Assembly: GCA_012515075.1 (NCBI GenBank)
Contig: JAAYZC010000052.1
Location: 1 to 49,339 of the forward strand
Source of the DNA: Thermoplasmatales archaeon
Lineage (GTDB): Archaea; Thermoplasmatota; Thermoplasmata; Methanomassiliicoccales; Methanomethylophilaceae
Direction of reading: 5' to 3'
Length of the DNA stretch: 49,339 bases
A model generated the notes under the pieces. It saw only the letters and a list, made by a program, of their open reading frames with translations, did not search any database and had not been told where the DNA came from. The translations under genes were made by a program, and so were the position numbers. Shown here piece by piece: positions 16,199 to 24,373 of the stretch (the first letter of the stretch is position 1; every line of letters begins with the position of its first letter).

Positions 16199-17443
16199 GT
16201 GAGTCATACGAAGGACTTCTGCACGCTCGAGGATTTCAACTTCAGAGACAGGACCGTCCTGCTGAGGGTGGACATAAACTGTCCTCTGGACAAAGGCACC
16301 CTGGAGATAATCAACGATTCCAGGATAAGGCGCATAGTCCCGACCGTCAGGGAGCTCATGGGCAAGAGGGCCAAGGTGGTCATGCTGGCCCACCAGAGCA
16401 GGAAGGGCAAGTGGGACTTCATATGCCTGGAGCAGCATGCCAGGCTGCTGTCCCGCAACCTCAACGCCCCGGTTAGGTATGTGGACGACATACTGGGGGA
16501 CAGGGCCCTGTCAGCCATAAGGGAGCTCAGACCCGGGGAGGTCCTCCTGCTGGGCAACGTGAGGGAGCTGGACTACGAGTCCGAGGAGAAGGACATGGAC
16601 GAGCACTCCGAGTCGGAGCTGGTCAGGACGCTGGCGCCGATGATCGATTTCTATGTATGCGACGCATTCGGGGCGGCCCACCGCTCCCAGTGCTCTCTGG
16701 TCGGATTCCCGGCCAAGGTCCCGTCGGCGTCCGGCAGGCTGATGACGAAGGAGATATTCGCCCTCAGGGCGGTCTTCGAGACCCCCAAGCGCCCCTCGGT
16801 GTTCATATTGGGAGGGGCCAAGTTCGGGGAGGTGTCCGCCATGATAGACCACGTGCTGGGATCCGGGACAGCGGACACCGTTATACTGGCCGGGCTCGCA
16901 GGCAACGCCTTCCTTCTCGCCAGGGGCGTGGACATAGGCGAGGCGAGCTCCGCGGTCCTCAAGGACGAGCTGACTCCAGAAAACCTGAAGGCGGCCCGGG
17001 AGGTGCTTCAGAAGTACGGTCACAGGGTGTTGCTGCCCGTCGATGTGGCCGTCGAGAGGCAGGGGGGGAGAGTGAGCGTTCTTATCGGGGACATGCCCAC
17101 TCCGGAGCCCGCTCTGGACATAGGCGACGACTCGGCCGAGAAGTTCAGGAAGGTCCTGCTTTCGGCCAAGACGACATTCATGTCGGGGCCCGCGGGCATG
17201 TACGAGAAGCCCGGGTTCGAAGTGGGCACGAAGATAATGATGGGCGCCATGATCGACAGTAAGAGCCAGTCCGTCATAGGAGGCGGCCATACAGTGGGGG
17301 CGGCGGACATGTTCGACTTCACGGACAGGTTCTCCTACGTCAGCACCGGCGGCGGGGCCCTGGAGACGTTCCTCCTGGGGGGGTCCCTTCCCGTGGTGGA
17401 GGCCCTCAAACACTCCCGCAGGGTGTTCTTCGACAGAAAATGA
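16199..17443 (+). CDS. pgk: Phosphoglycerate kinase
   Basis: 414 residues. Converts 1,3-bisphosphoglycerate and ADP to 3-phosphoglycerate and ATP. LLRVDINCPL near residues 21-30, LAHQSRKG, GGAKFGEV, MSGPAGMYEKPGF and the nucleotide-binding STGGGALE are all present. GTG start one base after the gap stop, with no spaced Shine-Dalgarno, so translation probably depends on coupling to gap. Converges on dapL, with a short GGGG...CCCC hairpin in the 24-nt gap. Confidence 0.96.
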   Translation: MSHTKDFCTLEDFNFRDRTVLLRVDINCPLDKGTLEIINDSRIRRIVPTVRELMGKRAKVVMLAHQSRKGKWDFICLEQHARLLSRNLNAPVRYVDDILGDRALSAIRELRPGEVLLLGNVRELDYESEEKDMDEHSESELVRTLAPMIDFYVCDAFGAAHRSQCSLVGFPAKVPSASGRLMTKEIFALRAVFETPKRPSVFILGGAKFGEVSAMIDHVLGSGTADTVILAGLAGNAFLLARGVDIGEASSAVLKDELTPENLKAAREVLQKYGHRVLLPVDVAVERQGGRVSVLIGDMPTPEPALDIGDDSAEKFRKVLLSAKTTFMSGPAGMYEKPGFEVGTKIMMGAMIDSKSQSVIGGGHTVGAADMFDFTDRFSYVSTGGGALETFLLGGSLPVVEALKHSRRVFFDRK

Positions 17444-17467
17444 TAAAGGGGTTTAGGCCCCGGCCGG

Positions 17468-18631
17468 TCAGACGTGGCCCCGCTTAATGCGGTCCAGGGC
17501 CTCTCTTATCCTCTCAACGGGTTCGGTGACCGTCATGCGGATGTACCCTTCGGCGGATTCGCCGAAGCCCGTGCCGGGGGTGACCACTATGCCCAGATCC
17601 AGCATCTTCTCGGTGAACCTCTCCGAGGACATGCCGCAGTTGAACCATACGTAGAATGTTCCCCGCGGCATCTTTACGTTGAAACCCAGTTCCCGGAGGC
17701 CCTCCACCAGTACCTTCCTCCTCTCGGCGTAGACCGCCATGTTCCGGGACACGGCATCAGGCAGTCTCCGCCCGTCGTACATGCGGAGGGCGGCTATGCC
17801 GGCCTTCTGTGTGAATATGGGTGCGCCCGAATCGGTCTGACCCTTGCATTTCTTGAGTCCGGCCACCAGGTCGGGGTTGCCCACGGCGTATCCCAGCCTG
17901 TACCCCGTCATGTTGAATGTCTTGGAGAACGAGCCGAACTCTATGGCGTTGGGCCCCGCCTCCAGGACCGACGGCCCCAAGTAACCGTCGTAGCACATCT
18001 CCGAGTAGGCGTTATCGTAGCAGAGTATCGTGTCCGTATCCTCGCACCAGTCGTGCACCCGCTTCAGGTATGCCAGGTCGCAGGTGGCGCCGGTGGGGTT
18101 GTTAGGATAGTTGATGTAGAGCATCCTGGCGTCCGTGGGGCACTCGTCCACGTCCAGAAGCCAGTCCTTCTCCTCTCTGAGGGGGATTTTCACGCAGCGG
18201 GCCTCGTTGAACAGGGTGCCTGCACCGGAGTAGACAGGGTATCCGGGGCTAGGAGCTATTATGAGCTCCCCCGGGTTCACGAAGGCCTGGGCTATATTGA
18301 ATATCCCCTCCTTCGAGCCTATCGTGACGCAGACCTGGGTGTCCGGGTCGATATCGAGGCCGAACCTCTTTCCGTACCATTCGGCGACGGCTACCCTGAG
18401 GTCCCTCTCGCCCGCTGACGAGGAGTACTTCTGGTAGTCATTGACGCTCACGGCCTCCCGCAGGGCCTCCACGATCGGCTCCGGAGTTGGTAGGTCCGGG
18501 TCCCCTATGCCGAAATCTATGATGTCGAGGCCCTCTGCTCTCTTCTTGGCGGTAAGCTCCTCCAGCCTGACGAAGAGGTACGGGGGCAGCTTCTGCAGCC
18601 TATCCGAGTATGTGTATCTCTTTAGTGCCAT
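17468..18631 (-). CDS. dapL: LL-diaminopimelate aminotransferase
   Basis: 387-residue PLP fold-type I aminotransferase. RLQKLPPYLF, FGIGDPDLPTPEPIVEAL, INYPNNPTGA and the PLP lysine in SFSKTFNMTGYRLGYA match the archaeal/bacterial DapL group that makes LL-diaminopimelate straight from tetrahydrodipicolinate and glutamate. This bypasses the succinylated or acetylated intermediates. Last gene of the lysine operon, 4 nt after dapF; the context strongly supports this function over other class I aminotransferases. Confidence 0.92.
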   Translation of the reverse strand: MALKRYTYSDRLQKLPPYLFVRLEELTAKKRAEGLDIIDFGIGDPDLPTPEPIVEALREAVSVNDYQKYSSSAGERDLRVAVAEWYGKRFGLDIDPDTQVCVTIGSKEGIFNIAQAFVNPGELIIAPSPGYPVYSGAGTLFNEARCVKIPLREEKDWLLDVDECPTDARMLYINYPNNPTGATCDLAYLKRVHDWCEDTDTILCYDNAYSEMCYDGYLGPSVLEAGPNAIEFGSFSKTFNMTGYRLGYAVGNPDLVAGLKKCKGQTDSGAPIFTQKAGIAALRMYDGRRLPDAVSRNMAVYAERRKVLVEGLRELGFNVKMPRGTFYVWFNCGMSSERFTEKMLDLGIVVTPGTGFGESAEGYIRMTVTEPVERIREALDRIKRGHV

Positions 18632-18635
18632 TTTA

Positions 18636-19469
18636 TCACACAGCGATGTTTCCTTCGAAGACGCGCTCGGCGGGCCCCTCCATCAGGACGTATCTCAGCT
18701 CCCTGTCCACGGTTATCCTGAGCCAGCCTCCTGGGAGGCGCACCTCCACGGGCGTGTTGTACTGGATCATCCCGCTCAGGGCGGCCGCGGTAGCCGCGGC
18801 GCAGGCCCCCGTGCCGCAGGCGAGGGTCCATCCGGCGCCCCTCTCGTAGACCTTTATCTCCATCCTTCCGTCCCGTACCTGGGCGAACTCCACGTTGGTC
18901 TTCTTCGGGAAGGCGCAGTGACTCTCCAGTATCGGACCCAGTCTGCGGACCTCGTCTTCCGATAGCTCGTCAAAGGTCACGAAGTGCGGGTTACCCATGG
19001 ACACGGCCGTCCCGGTGAGAGACACGTGTCCGGCGACCAGCGGGTTGGACACGAAGGTCCCCTTGTCGTTCATGGGTATCAGCGCGCAGTCAAGTATGGG
19101 CGCCCCCATGTTTATCCTCACGGACACGACCCGGGCATCCTTCACCGTCAGAGTGGCCTCCATGTTGCCCGATAGGGTGTGTATAGAGAACTGGGTCCTG
19201 TTCACCAAGCCGAAGTCGAAGGCGTGCTTGGCGACGCATCTTATCCCGTTGCCGCACATCTCCGCCTCGGTTCCGTCGGCGTTTATTATGCGCATGGTTA
19301 TCTCCGCGCCCTCCTCCCCCGGCATTATGTAGAGCACACCATCGGCGCCTATGCCGAAGTTCCTGTCGCAGACGCGCCTGCACCACTCCCCATCGATCCC
19401 CAGGGAGCCGTCGTGGCCATCCAGCAGTACGAAGTCGTTTCCCAGTCCATGATACTTCCAGAACCTCAT
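18636..19469 (-). CDS. dapF: Diaminopimelate epimerase
   Basis: 277 residues. Interconverts LL- and meso-diaminopimelate without cofactor, using two cysteines: one in MCGNGIRC and one in ACGTGACAA, both present. MRFWKYHGLGNDFVLLD is the usual N-terminus, and the ATG at 19469 overlaps the lysA stop as ATGA. Length is normal. Its substrate comes from DapL and its product goes to LysA, both encoded next to it. Confidence 0.96.
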   Translation of the reverse strand: MRFWKYHGLGNDFVLLDGHDGSLGIDGEWCRRVCDRNFGIGADGVLYIMPGEEGAEITMRIINADGTEAEMCGNGIRCVAKHAFDFGLVNRTQFSIHTLSGNMEATLTVKDARVVSVRINMGAPILDCALIPMNDKGTFVSNPLVAGHVSLTGTAVSMGNPHFVTFDELSEDEVRRLGPILESHCAFPKKTNVEFAQVRDGRMEIKVYERGAGWTLACGTGACAAATAAALSGMIQYNTPVEVRLPGGWLRITVDRELRYVLMEGPAERVFEGNIAV

Positions 19470-20737
19470 CTCTCCAGCCTCCCTGGTACGATCTGATGCC
19501 TCCACAGGTCCTCCATGTTCTCGGCCTCCCTTATCAGCTCGGCGCGGCCTTCGTTCACCAGCACCTCCCCGCAAAGAGGACGGGAGTTGTAGCGGCTCGA
19601 CATCGAGAACCCGTATGCGCCGGCATCGTACACCGCAATCAGGTCCCCCTCCTCGGGATCAGGAAGCACACGGTCATGTGCCAGATAATCCCCGGTCTCG
19701 CAAACCGGACCCACGATGTCGTATCTGCCGGTGCAGGCCCGGTTGAATTTGTTCGCTATGGCCACATGATGATATGAATCATAGAAGGCCGGACGGACGA
19801 GGGTGTTGAACCCCGCGTCGACCCCAACGTACTTCTTGGTACCGGCGTCCTTGACGTCCACGCATCTGGTGAGGAGTATCGTGCTGTCGCAGACTATGTA
19901 CCTGCCAGGTTCCACGATCAGCCTGGACACTTCCGACTCCTCGGCTATCATGTCGGTCAGGGTCATGGAGAGCTCTTCCACGTCCATCTCCTCTTCGTTG
20001 GGCTTGTAGGGAACGCCTATGCCTCCGCCCATGTCTATGAACTCCAGGCCGACGCCTATGGCATCGCTTACGGCATTGGATGTGTCTATCAGGATCTGCA
20101 TCAGGTCTATGAACGGCTCCACCGTCTGGCCTCCGGATCCGATGTGGGCGTGTATGCCCCTTATGTCGAACCCCAGGTCGTTCGCCCTAATGTATGCGTT
20201 GAGGACCTCGTTCATCGGTATGCCGAACTTGGATCCCTTGTTGCCGGTGATGACCTTGGCCCCATGGCCAGAACCCACTCCGGGGGTTATGCGGATCGAA
20301 ACCTTCTGCTCGGAGGCGTTCGGGCAGAGCTCTGCCAGACGCTCCATCTCGGAGAAGGAGTCTATGTTTATCATGACGCCCGTCTCGGCGACCTCCCTGA
20401 GCTCCTGGTCTCCCACGTTCACGCCGGTGAAGATTATCCTGTCCGGCGAGTACCCCGCCCGCAGGCAGGTGAGGACCTCCCCTATGGACACAGCATCGAT
20501 GCCGCTGCCCTCCTGCTCCAATATCCTAAGTACGGCCAGATTGGTGTTGGCCTTGCAGGCGTAGTGTATGTCGGTCTCCATGTGCCTGTTGAAGGCCTCC
20601 CAGATCCTGCGGTAGTTCTCCCTGAGTATGCTCTCGTCGGTGACGTACACGGGAGTTCCGAACTCGTCGGCGATGTCGCACGCATGCATTCCGCCGAAGA
20701 CCATCCGGCCGCCGTCGTTGTCGAAATCCCTCATCAT
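19466..20737 (-). CDS. lysA: Diaminopimelate decarboxylase
   Basis: 423 residues. Final lysine step, meso-diaminopimelate to lysine. PLP lysine in HYACKANTNLAVL, HAHIGSGGQ, EPGRYIV and the substrate-binding CETGDYLA are visible. The frame is open upstream of 20737, but that segment is antisense-like; the ATG at 20737 overlaps the lysC stop (ATGA), and a second ATG lies directly after it. Length is as expected for the family. Confidence 0.96.
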   Translation of the reverse strand: MMRDFDNDGGRMVFGGMHACDIADEFGTPVYVTDESILRENYRRIWEAFNRHMETDIHYACKANTNLAVLRILEQEGSGIDAVSIGEVLTCLRAGYSPDRIIFTGVNVGDQELREVAETGVMINIDSFSEMERLAELCPNASEQKVSIRITPGVGSGHGAKVITGNKGSKFGIPMNEVLNAYIRANDLGFDIRGIHAHIGSGGQTVEPFIDLMQILIDTSNAVSDAIGVGLEFIDMGGGIGVPYKPNEEEMDVEELSMTLTDMIAEESEVSRLIVEPGRYIVCDSTILLTRCVDVKDAGTKKYVGVDAGFNTLVRPAFYDSYHHVAIANKFNRACTGRYDIVGPVCETGDYLAHDRVLPDPEEGDLIAVYDAGAYGFSMSSRYNSRPLCGEVLVNEGRAELIREAENMEDLWRHQIVPGRLER

Positions 20738-22092
20738 GCCGCCCCCACATACCTGTCGTGAAGCTTCCTTACGACATCCATCATCCGGTCCATGGGAACC
20801 ACGAAGTTCAGGGACACGTCCGAGGCGCCCTCGGAAATCATCTCCACATTGGCCTCCGCATCCTTCACCACGGAGAATATGTCGCCGGAGACCCCGCACT
20901 TGTTCAGCAGGTTGTCCCCCACGGCGCATATCAGGGCCACGTTGCTCTTGACGTCTATCCTCTCTATGTCCGCCGCGTGCAGGGTGTTGAGCTTCATCAG
21001 GGTCTGCTTCACGTCGAGGTTGTGTACGAGCAGGGCTATGGTGGACAGCGAGGTGGATATGGCGTAGACTATGACGTTTATCTCCGCTATCTTCTCGATT
21101 ATCCTGGCCACCATCGCCGGCCTGTACGCTATCTCCGCGGAGCTGACGGTTATTATGGACAGGTCGGTCTTGACGGCCACGGACCTAAGCAGGTCGTTCC
21201 TGGGCTTCCTCAGATGATGTATGAGGGTCCCAGGCTCCTCTGGCTTGAAGGAGTTCCTCACCTTCAGGGGTATATGCTTCATCCTTACTGGCTCTATGGT
21301 GCGGGGGTGCAGGACCTTGGCCCCGAAGTAGGCCAGCTCCGCCGCCTCGCCGAAGTTCATCTCGTCCACCTTCACCGCGTCGGGTATGATCCTGGGATCG
21401 GCGGACATGAAACCGTCGACGTCGGTCCATATCTCCAGCATGTCCGCGTCGAGGGCATTGGCGACGATCGCCGCCGAGTAGTCTGATCCTCCCCTGCCGA
21501 AGGTCAGAGGCCGCCCCTCCTTCTCGATGCCGTAGAAGCCGGTTATCACGGGCACGGTTCCCGAGTCGAACAGCGGCTTGACGTTTATAGTCATCCCGCT
21601 GGCCGTGCCAAGCAGGTCCGCGCACCCCGACTGGGGCTTCCCGACGGCCACTATGCCCGCCATCTCGGAGGTCAGGGCCACGGCCTTGTAGCCCATCTTG
21701 TTAAGGAGGTGCGCCAGCAGCAGCGAGGAGAAGCGCTCCCCCTGGGACACCACGGCGTCCTTGAAGTAAGGGTCCTTCCTGGCATCAGGTCTGTTCAGGA
21801 GATCTGCGAACGAGTTGATGCGCTCCCTGAACTCCGCCATGAAGAGGGCCAGCGTCTTGTCGTCGAAGAGCTGCTTGGCCACGTCCTCATGCTTCTTCTC
21901 AAAAGAGGCCAGGGCATCGTCGGCCTTGAGATTGGGGTCGTCGACGATGCTCTCGAGGAAATTCGTTATCCCCGACATGGCCGATACCACCACGGCCTTC
22001 GAGCCTTCTCCGTTCACAATTATATTCGCTACTCTGGTAAGAGCCTCGGGGGACCCAACGCTGGTTCCCCCGAACTTCAGAACCGTGATCAT
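20734..22092 (-). CDS. lysC: Aspartate kinase
   Basis: 452 residues. Phosphorylates aspartate, the first step to lysine, threonine and methionine. N-terminal KFGGTSVGS, GRGGSDYSAAIVA in the kinase domain (about 1-290), followed by two ACT-type domains (about 300-452) that normally bind lysine or threonine for feedback control. The start overlaps the dapB stop as ATGA. Being inside a lysine operon, it is probably the lysine-sensitive isozyme; that is inference. Confidence 0.95.
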   Translation of the reverse strand: MITVLKFGGTSVGSPEALTRVANIIVNGEGSKAVVVSAMSGITNFLESIVDDPNLKADDALASFEKKHEDVAKQLFDDKTLALFMAEFRERINSFADLLNRPDARKDPYFKDAVVSQGERFSSLLLAHLLNKMGYKAVALTSEMAGIVAVGKPQSGCADLLGTASGMTINVKPLFDSGTVPVITGFYGIEKEGRPLTFGRGGSDYSAAIVANALDADMLEIWTDVDGFMSADPRIIPDAVKVDEMNFGEAAELAYFGAKVLHPRTIEPVRMKHIPLKVRNSFKPEEPGTLIHHLRKPRNDLLRSVAVKTDLSIITVSSAEIAYRPAMVARIIEKIAEINVIVYAISTSLSTIALLVHNLDVKQTLMKLNTLHAADIERIDVKSNVALICAVGDNLLNKCGVSGDIFSVVKDAEANVEMISEGASDVSLNFVVPMDRMMDVVRKLHDRYVGAA

Positions 22093-22865
22093 AAACCAAG
22101 CACCTCATCCATACTGTGGACCTTCCCGTCGCGCCTGTCATCCATCCATCTGATGGATTCAAGGCATCCTCTTGCCAAGGCCTCCCGGGACACGGTCCTG
22201 TGTGTCAACTCTATCATTTCCATGTTCTTAGCGAGGATCACGGTGTGATCCCCGATTATATCCCCGGCCCGGAGGGCATGGACGCCGATCTCCCTCTTGC
22301 GCGGGCCGGTGGCCCCTTCTCTGCTGTAGACCACGTCCTCTATGCCGGTGGACGACTGCAGTCTCCTCACGGTCTCGGCCGTCGTCCCGGAGGGCGCATC
22401 CCTCTTGGCGCTGTGGTGGGCCTCTATGATTTCTATGTCGTAATCCGGAAGGTGTCTCGCGAGTATCTCGCTAACCTTCCAGAAAACGTTCATGCCCGTG
22501 GCGAAATTGGCTGAGACCAGTGCCGACGTGCCGCACCTCTCAACCTCCGACTCCATCCTGGACAGGGCTTCGGCCCCTACCGCCGTGGTGCCTACTATAA
22601 GGTTCGCCCCGGTGGACGGTATCTCGGACACGATCCCGGTCGCGGCCTCGGGGGTGGTGAGGTCCACGTAGATGCAGTCCTCATCCAGGAGGTCACGGAG
22701 GGATCCCGGGCCCGAGGTCCTGACCCCGGGAGCGATCTCCCTTCCGACATGACCTCCGCCTTCCGAGACCACGGCGCCCCTCAGAGTAAGGTCATCGGAT
22801 CCGGTGACCAGGTCGCAGACCATGCTCCCCAGCTTTCCGGTGGCCCCTCCGACGACTACGTCCAA
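22089..22865 (-). CDS. dapB: 4-hydroxy-tetrahydrodipicolinate reductase
   Basis: 258 residues. NAD(P)-binding VVVGGATGKLGSMV, DLTTPEA, catalytic EAHHSAKRDAPSGT and GDHTVIL are present. The start is a TTG at 22865: no ATG or GTG exists in frame near the beginning of the Rossmann strand, and GGGGGTG lies 7 nt upstream. A much longer open frame continues upstream but only through the dapA coding region. Sits 14 nt after dapA. Confidence 0.93.
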   Translation of the reverse strand: MDVVVGGATGKLGSMVCDLVTGSDDLTLRGAVVSEGGGHVGREIAPGVRTSGPGSLRDLLDEDCIYVDLTTPEAATGIVSEIPSTGANLIVGTTAVGAEALSRMESEVERCGTSALVSANFATGMNVFWKVSEILARHLPDYDIEIIEAHHSAKRDAPSGTTAETVRRLQSSTGIEDVVYSREGATGPRKREIGVHALRAGDIIGDHTVILAKNMEMIELTHRTVSREALARGCLESIRWMDDRRDGKVHSMDEVLGL

Positions 22866-22879
22866 CGCCTCGCACCCCC

Positions 22880-23752
22880 TTAGATAAGCCCCAGTCCCTT
22901 CAGCACGGGGTCCACTTCGAGCCTGCCCGAATCGGACAGCGGCGTCAGGGGGAGCCTGGGGACTCCGTTGCCGTAACCCATCCTCATCATGGTGTACTTT
23001 ATGGGTATGGGGTTCGACTCGCAGAACAGGCAGCTGAAGAGGGGCGCCAGCTTGTAGTGTATGGTGGCCGCCTCTATGTAGCGCTCGTTCCTGCTGAGGG
23101 CCACCATGTCGGAGACCAGCTTCGGGCAGCAGTTGGATGCCACGGATATGGTCCCGGACGCCCCGAGTGCCATCATCGGGAAGGTGAGGGAATCCTCGCC
23201 GGACAGCACCTCGAAGTCCCGGGGCTTGTTGGCCAGTATCCTCTGGACCTGCTCCAGGTTCCCACTGGCCTCCTTGATCGCAGCAATCCCCTGCACGGCC
23301 GCCAGCCTCAGCGTGGTCTCCGCCGCCATGTTGGACCCGGTCCTCCCGGGCACGTTGTAGACCACAAGAGGGATGTCGATGGCGTCGCAGATGGCCTTGA
23401 AGTGTTGGAATATGCCCTCCTGCGTGGGCTTGTTGTAGTAGGGAGATATGGACAGTATCCCGTCCGCGCCCAGGTCCGCGGCCTTCTTGCTGAGCATCAC
23501 AGCCTCCGCCGTGGAGTTGCTCCCCGCCCCGGCCAGTATCCTGGCCTTGCGTGCCTGGTCTATCACTATCTTCACCACTTCCACGTGCTCGTCGTGCGAT
23601 AGGGTGGCGGACTCCCCGGTGGACCCGCAGGGCACCAGGGTGGTGACCCCGTTCTCCTCCTGGAAATCGACCAGTCTCCTGAGGCATTCCTCGTCTATCG
23701 AACCGTCCTTCTTGAAGGGCGTTATCAGTGCCGTTGCCGTTCCTGCAAACAT
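22880..23752 (-). CDS. dapA: 4-hydroxy-tetrahydrodipicolinate synthase
   Basis: 290-residue class I aldolase condensing pyruvate with aspartate semialdehyde. GSTGESATL, YNVPGRTGSNM with the catalytic tyrosine, and the Schiff-base lysine in AAIKEASGNL are visible. It begins directly at the lrp stop (TAA-ATG adjacency), with GGGGGG a few bases upstream. First enzyme gene of the operon behind its regulator. Confidence 0.96.
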   Translation of the reverse strand: MFAGTATALITPFKKDGSIDEECLRRLVDFQEENGVTTLVPCGSTGESATLSHDEHVEVVKIVIDQARKARILAGAGSNSTAEAVMLSKKAADLGADGILSISPYYNKPTQEGIFQHFKAICDAIDIPLVVYNVPGRTGSNMAAETTLRLAAVQGIAAIKEASGNLEQVQRILANKPRDFEVLSGEDSLTFPMMALGASGTISVASNCCPKLVSDMVALSRNERYIEAATIHYKLAPLFSCLFCESNPIPIKYTMMRMGYGNGVPRLPLTPLSDSGRLEVDPVLKGLGLI

Positions 23753-24193
23753 TTACATCCCCCCGAAGTGCTCTTTCAGGATGAGACGTGTACGCGTACT
23801 CAGTATATTGTCGTAATGGCGGACGCGCTCGATGATATCGTTAAGGTGCTGGGAGGACTCGACATCCACGATGGCTATTATGTCCTGGTCGCCGGTGACC
23901 TCGAAGACCTCGGTGACCCCGTCGTAGCTGGCCAGCTCCCGTGCTATCTCCTGGGTGTCCGTGTTCACGTCAATCCGGACCTCCACAAGCGCCTTGACGT
24001 TCTTGGAGCTCGTCTTTATCGTGAATCCGCGTATGATTCCCTCCTCGGTCATCCTGTGCACCCTGCTGCGGACCGTGCCCTCGGAGACTCCCAGGCGGCT
24101 CGCTATTTCGACGAACGGGCACCTCGAATCCCTCCTCATTATCTCGATGATGCGCTTGTCTAGATTGTCTATCACGTTGATCACGATCCTCAT
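23753..24193 (-). CDS. Lrp/AsnC family transcription regulator, probable lysine-operon regulator
   Basis: 146 residues: winged helix-turn-helix (about 8-60, with LGVSEGTVRSRVHRMTEEGII) and a C-terminal RAM effector domain containing VFEVTGDQDIIAIVDV. The gene heads the lysine operon, the same arrangement as LysM of Sulfolobus, so control by lysine or another amino acid is likely, though not shown by sequence. The ATG has no clear Shine-Dalgarno; internal GTG codons at 24184 and 24175 are alternative starts. Confidence 0.88.
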   Translation of the reverse strand: MRIVINVIDNLDKRIIEIMRRDSRCPFVEIASRLGVSEGTVRSRVHRMTEEGIIRGFTIKTSSKNVKALVEVRIDVNTDTQEIARELASYDGVTEVFEVTGDQDIIAIVDVESSQHLNDIIERVRHYDNILSTRTRLILKEHFGGM

Positions 24194-24226
24194 TAACAGA
24201 TTTCGTAATGATGTTGGCGATAAACA

Positions 24227-24244
24227 TAGTCGTACTATTTATAT
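24227..24244 (-). promoter_or_regulatory. Promoter and possible operator of the lysine operon
   Basis: Minus-strand TATA box ATATAAAT (24237-24244) about 47 nt before the lrp start. Directly downstream and touching it is a short palindrome TAGT-ACG-ACTA (24227-24237), placed where a repressor would block transcription. Autoregulation by the Lrp-type protein is inferred. Confidence 0.4.
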
Positions 24245-24280
24245 CCTTATAATTTGTGGAAGGGATTAACGGAAAACGAT

Positions 24281-24314
24281 AAAAAAGGTCGGCGCCGGAA
24301 CATCACCGGCGCCG
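24281..24314 (-). terminator. Intrinsic-type terminator of mscS
   Basis: Perfect 9-bp stem CGGCGCCGG/CCGGCGCCG (24290-24298 with 24306-24314), followed on the minus strand by a six-T run (24281-24286). It lies 60 nt after the mscS stop and shields the lysine operon promoter from read-through. Confidence 0.65.
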
Positions 24315-24373
24315 TTTTCGCACCCCGCGTCTCCCAGCGCGTTCCGTCGGGAGACGCCGGAGACGCAAAGGTC

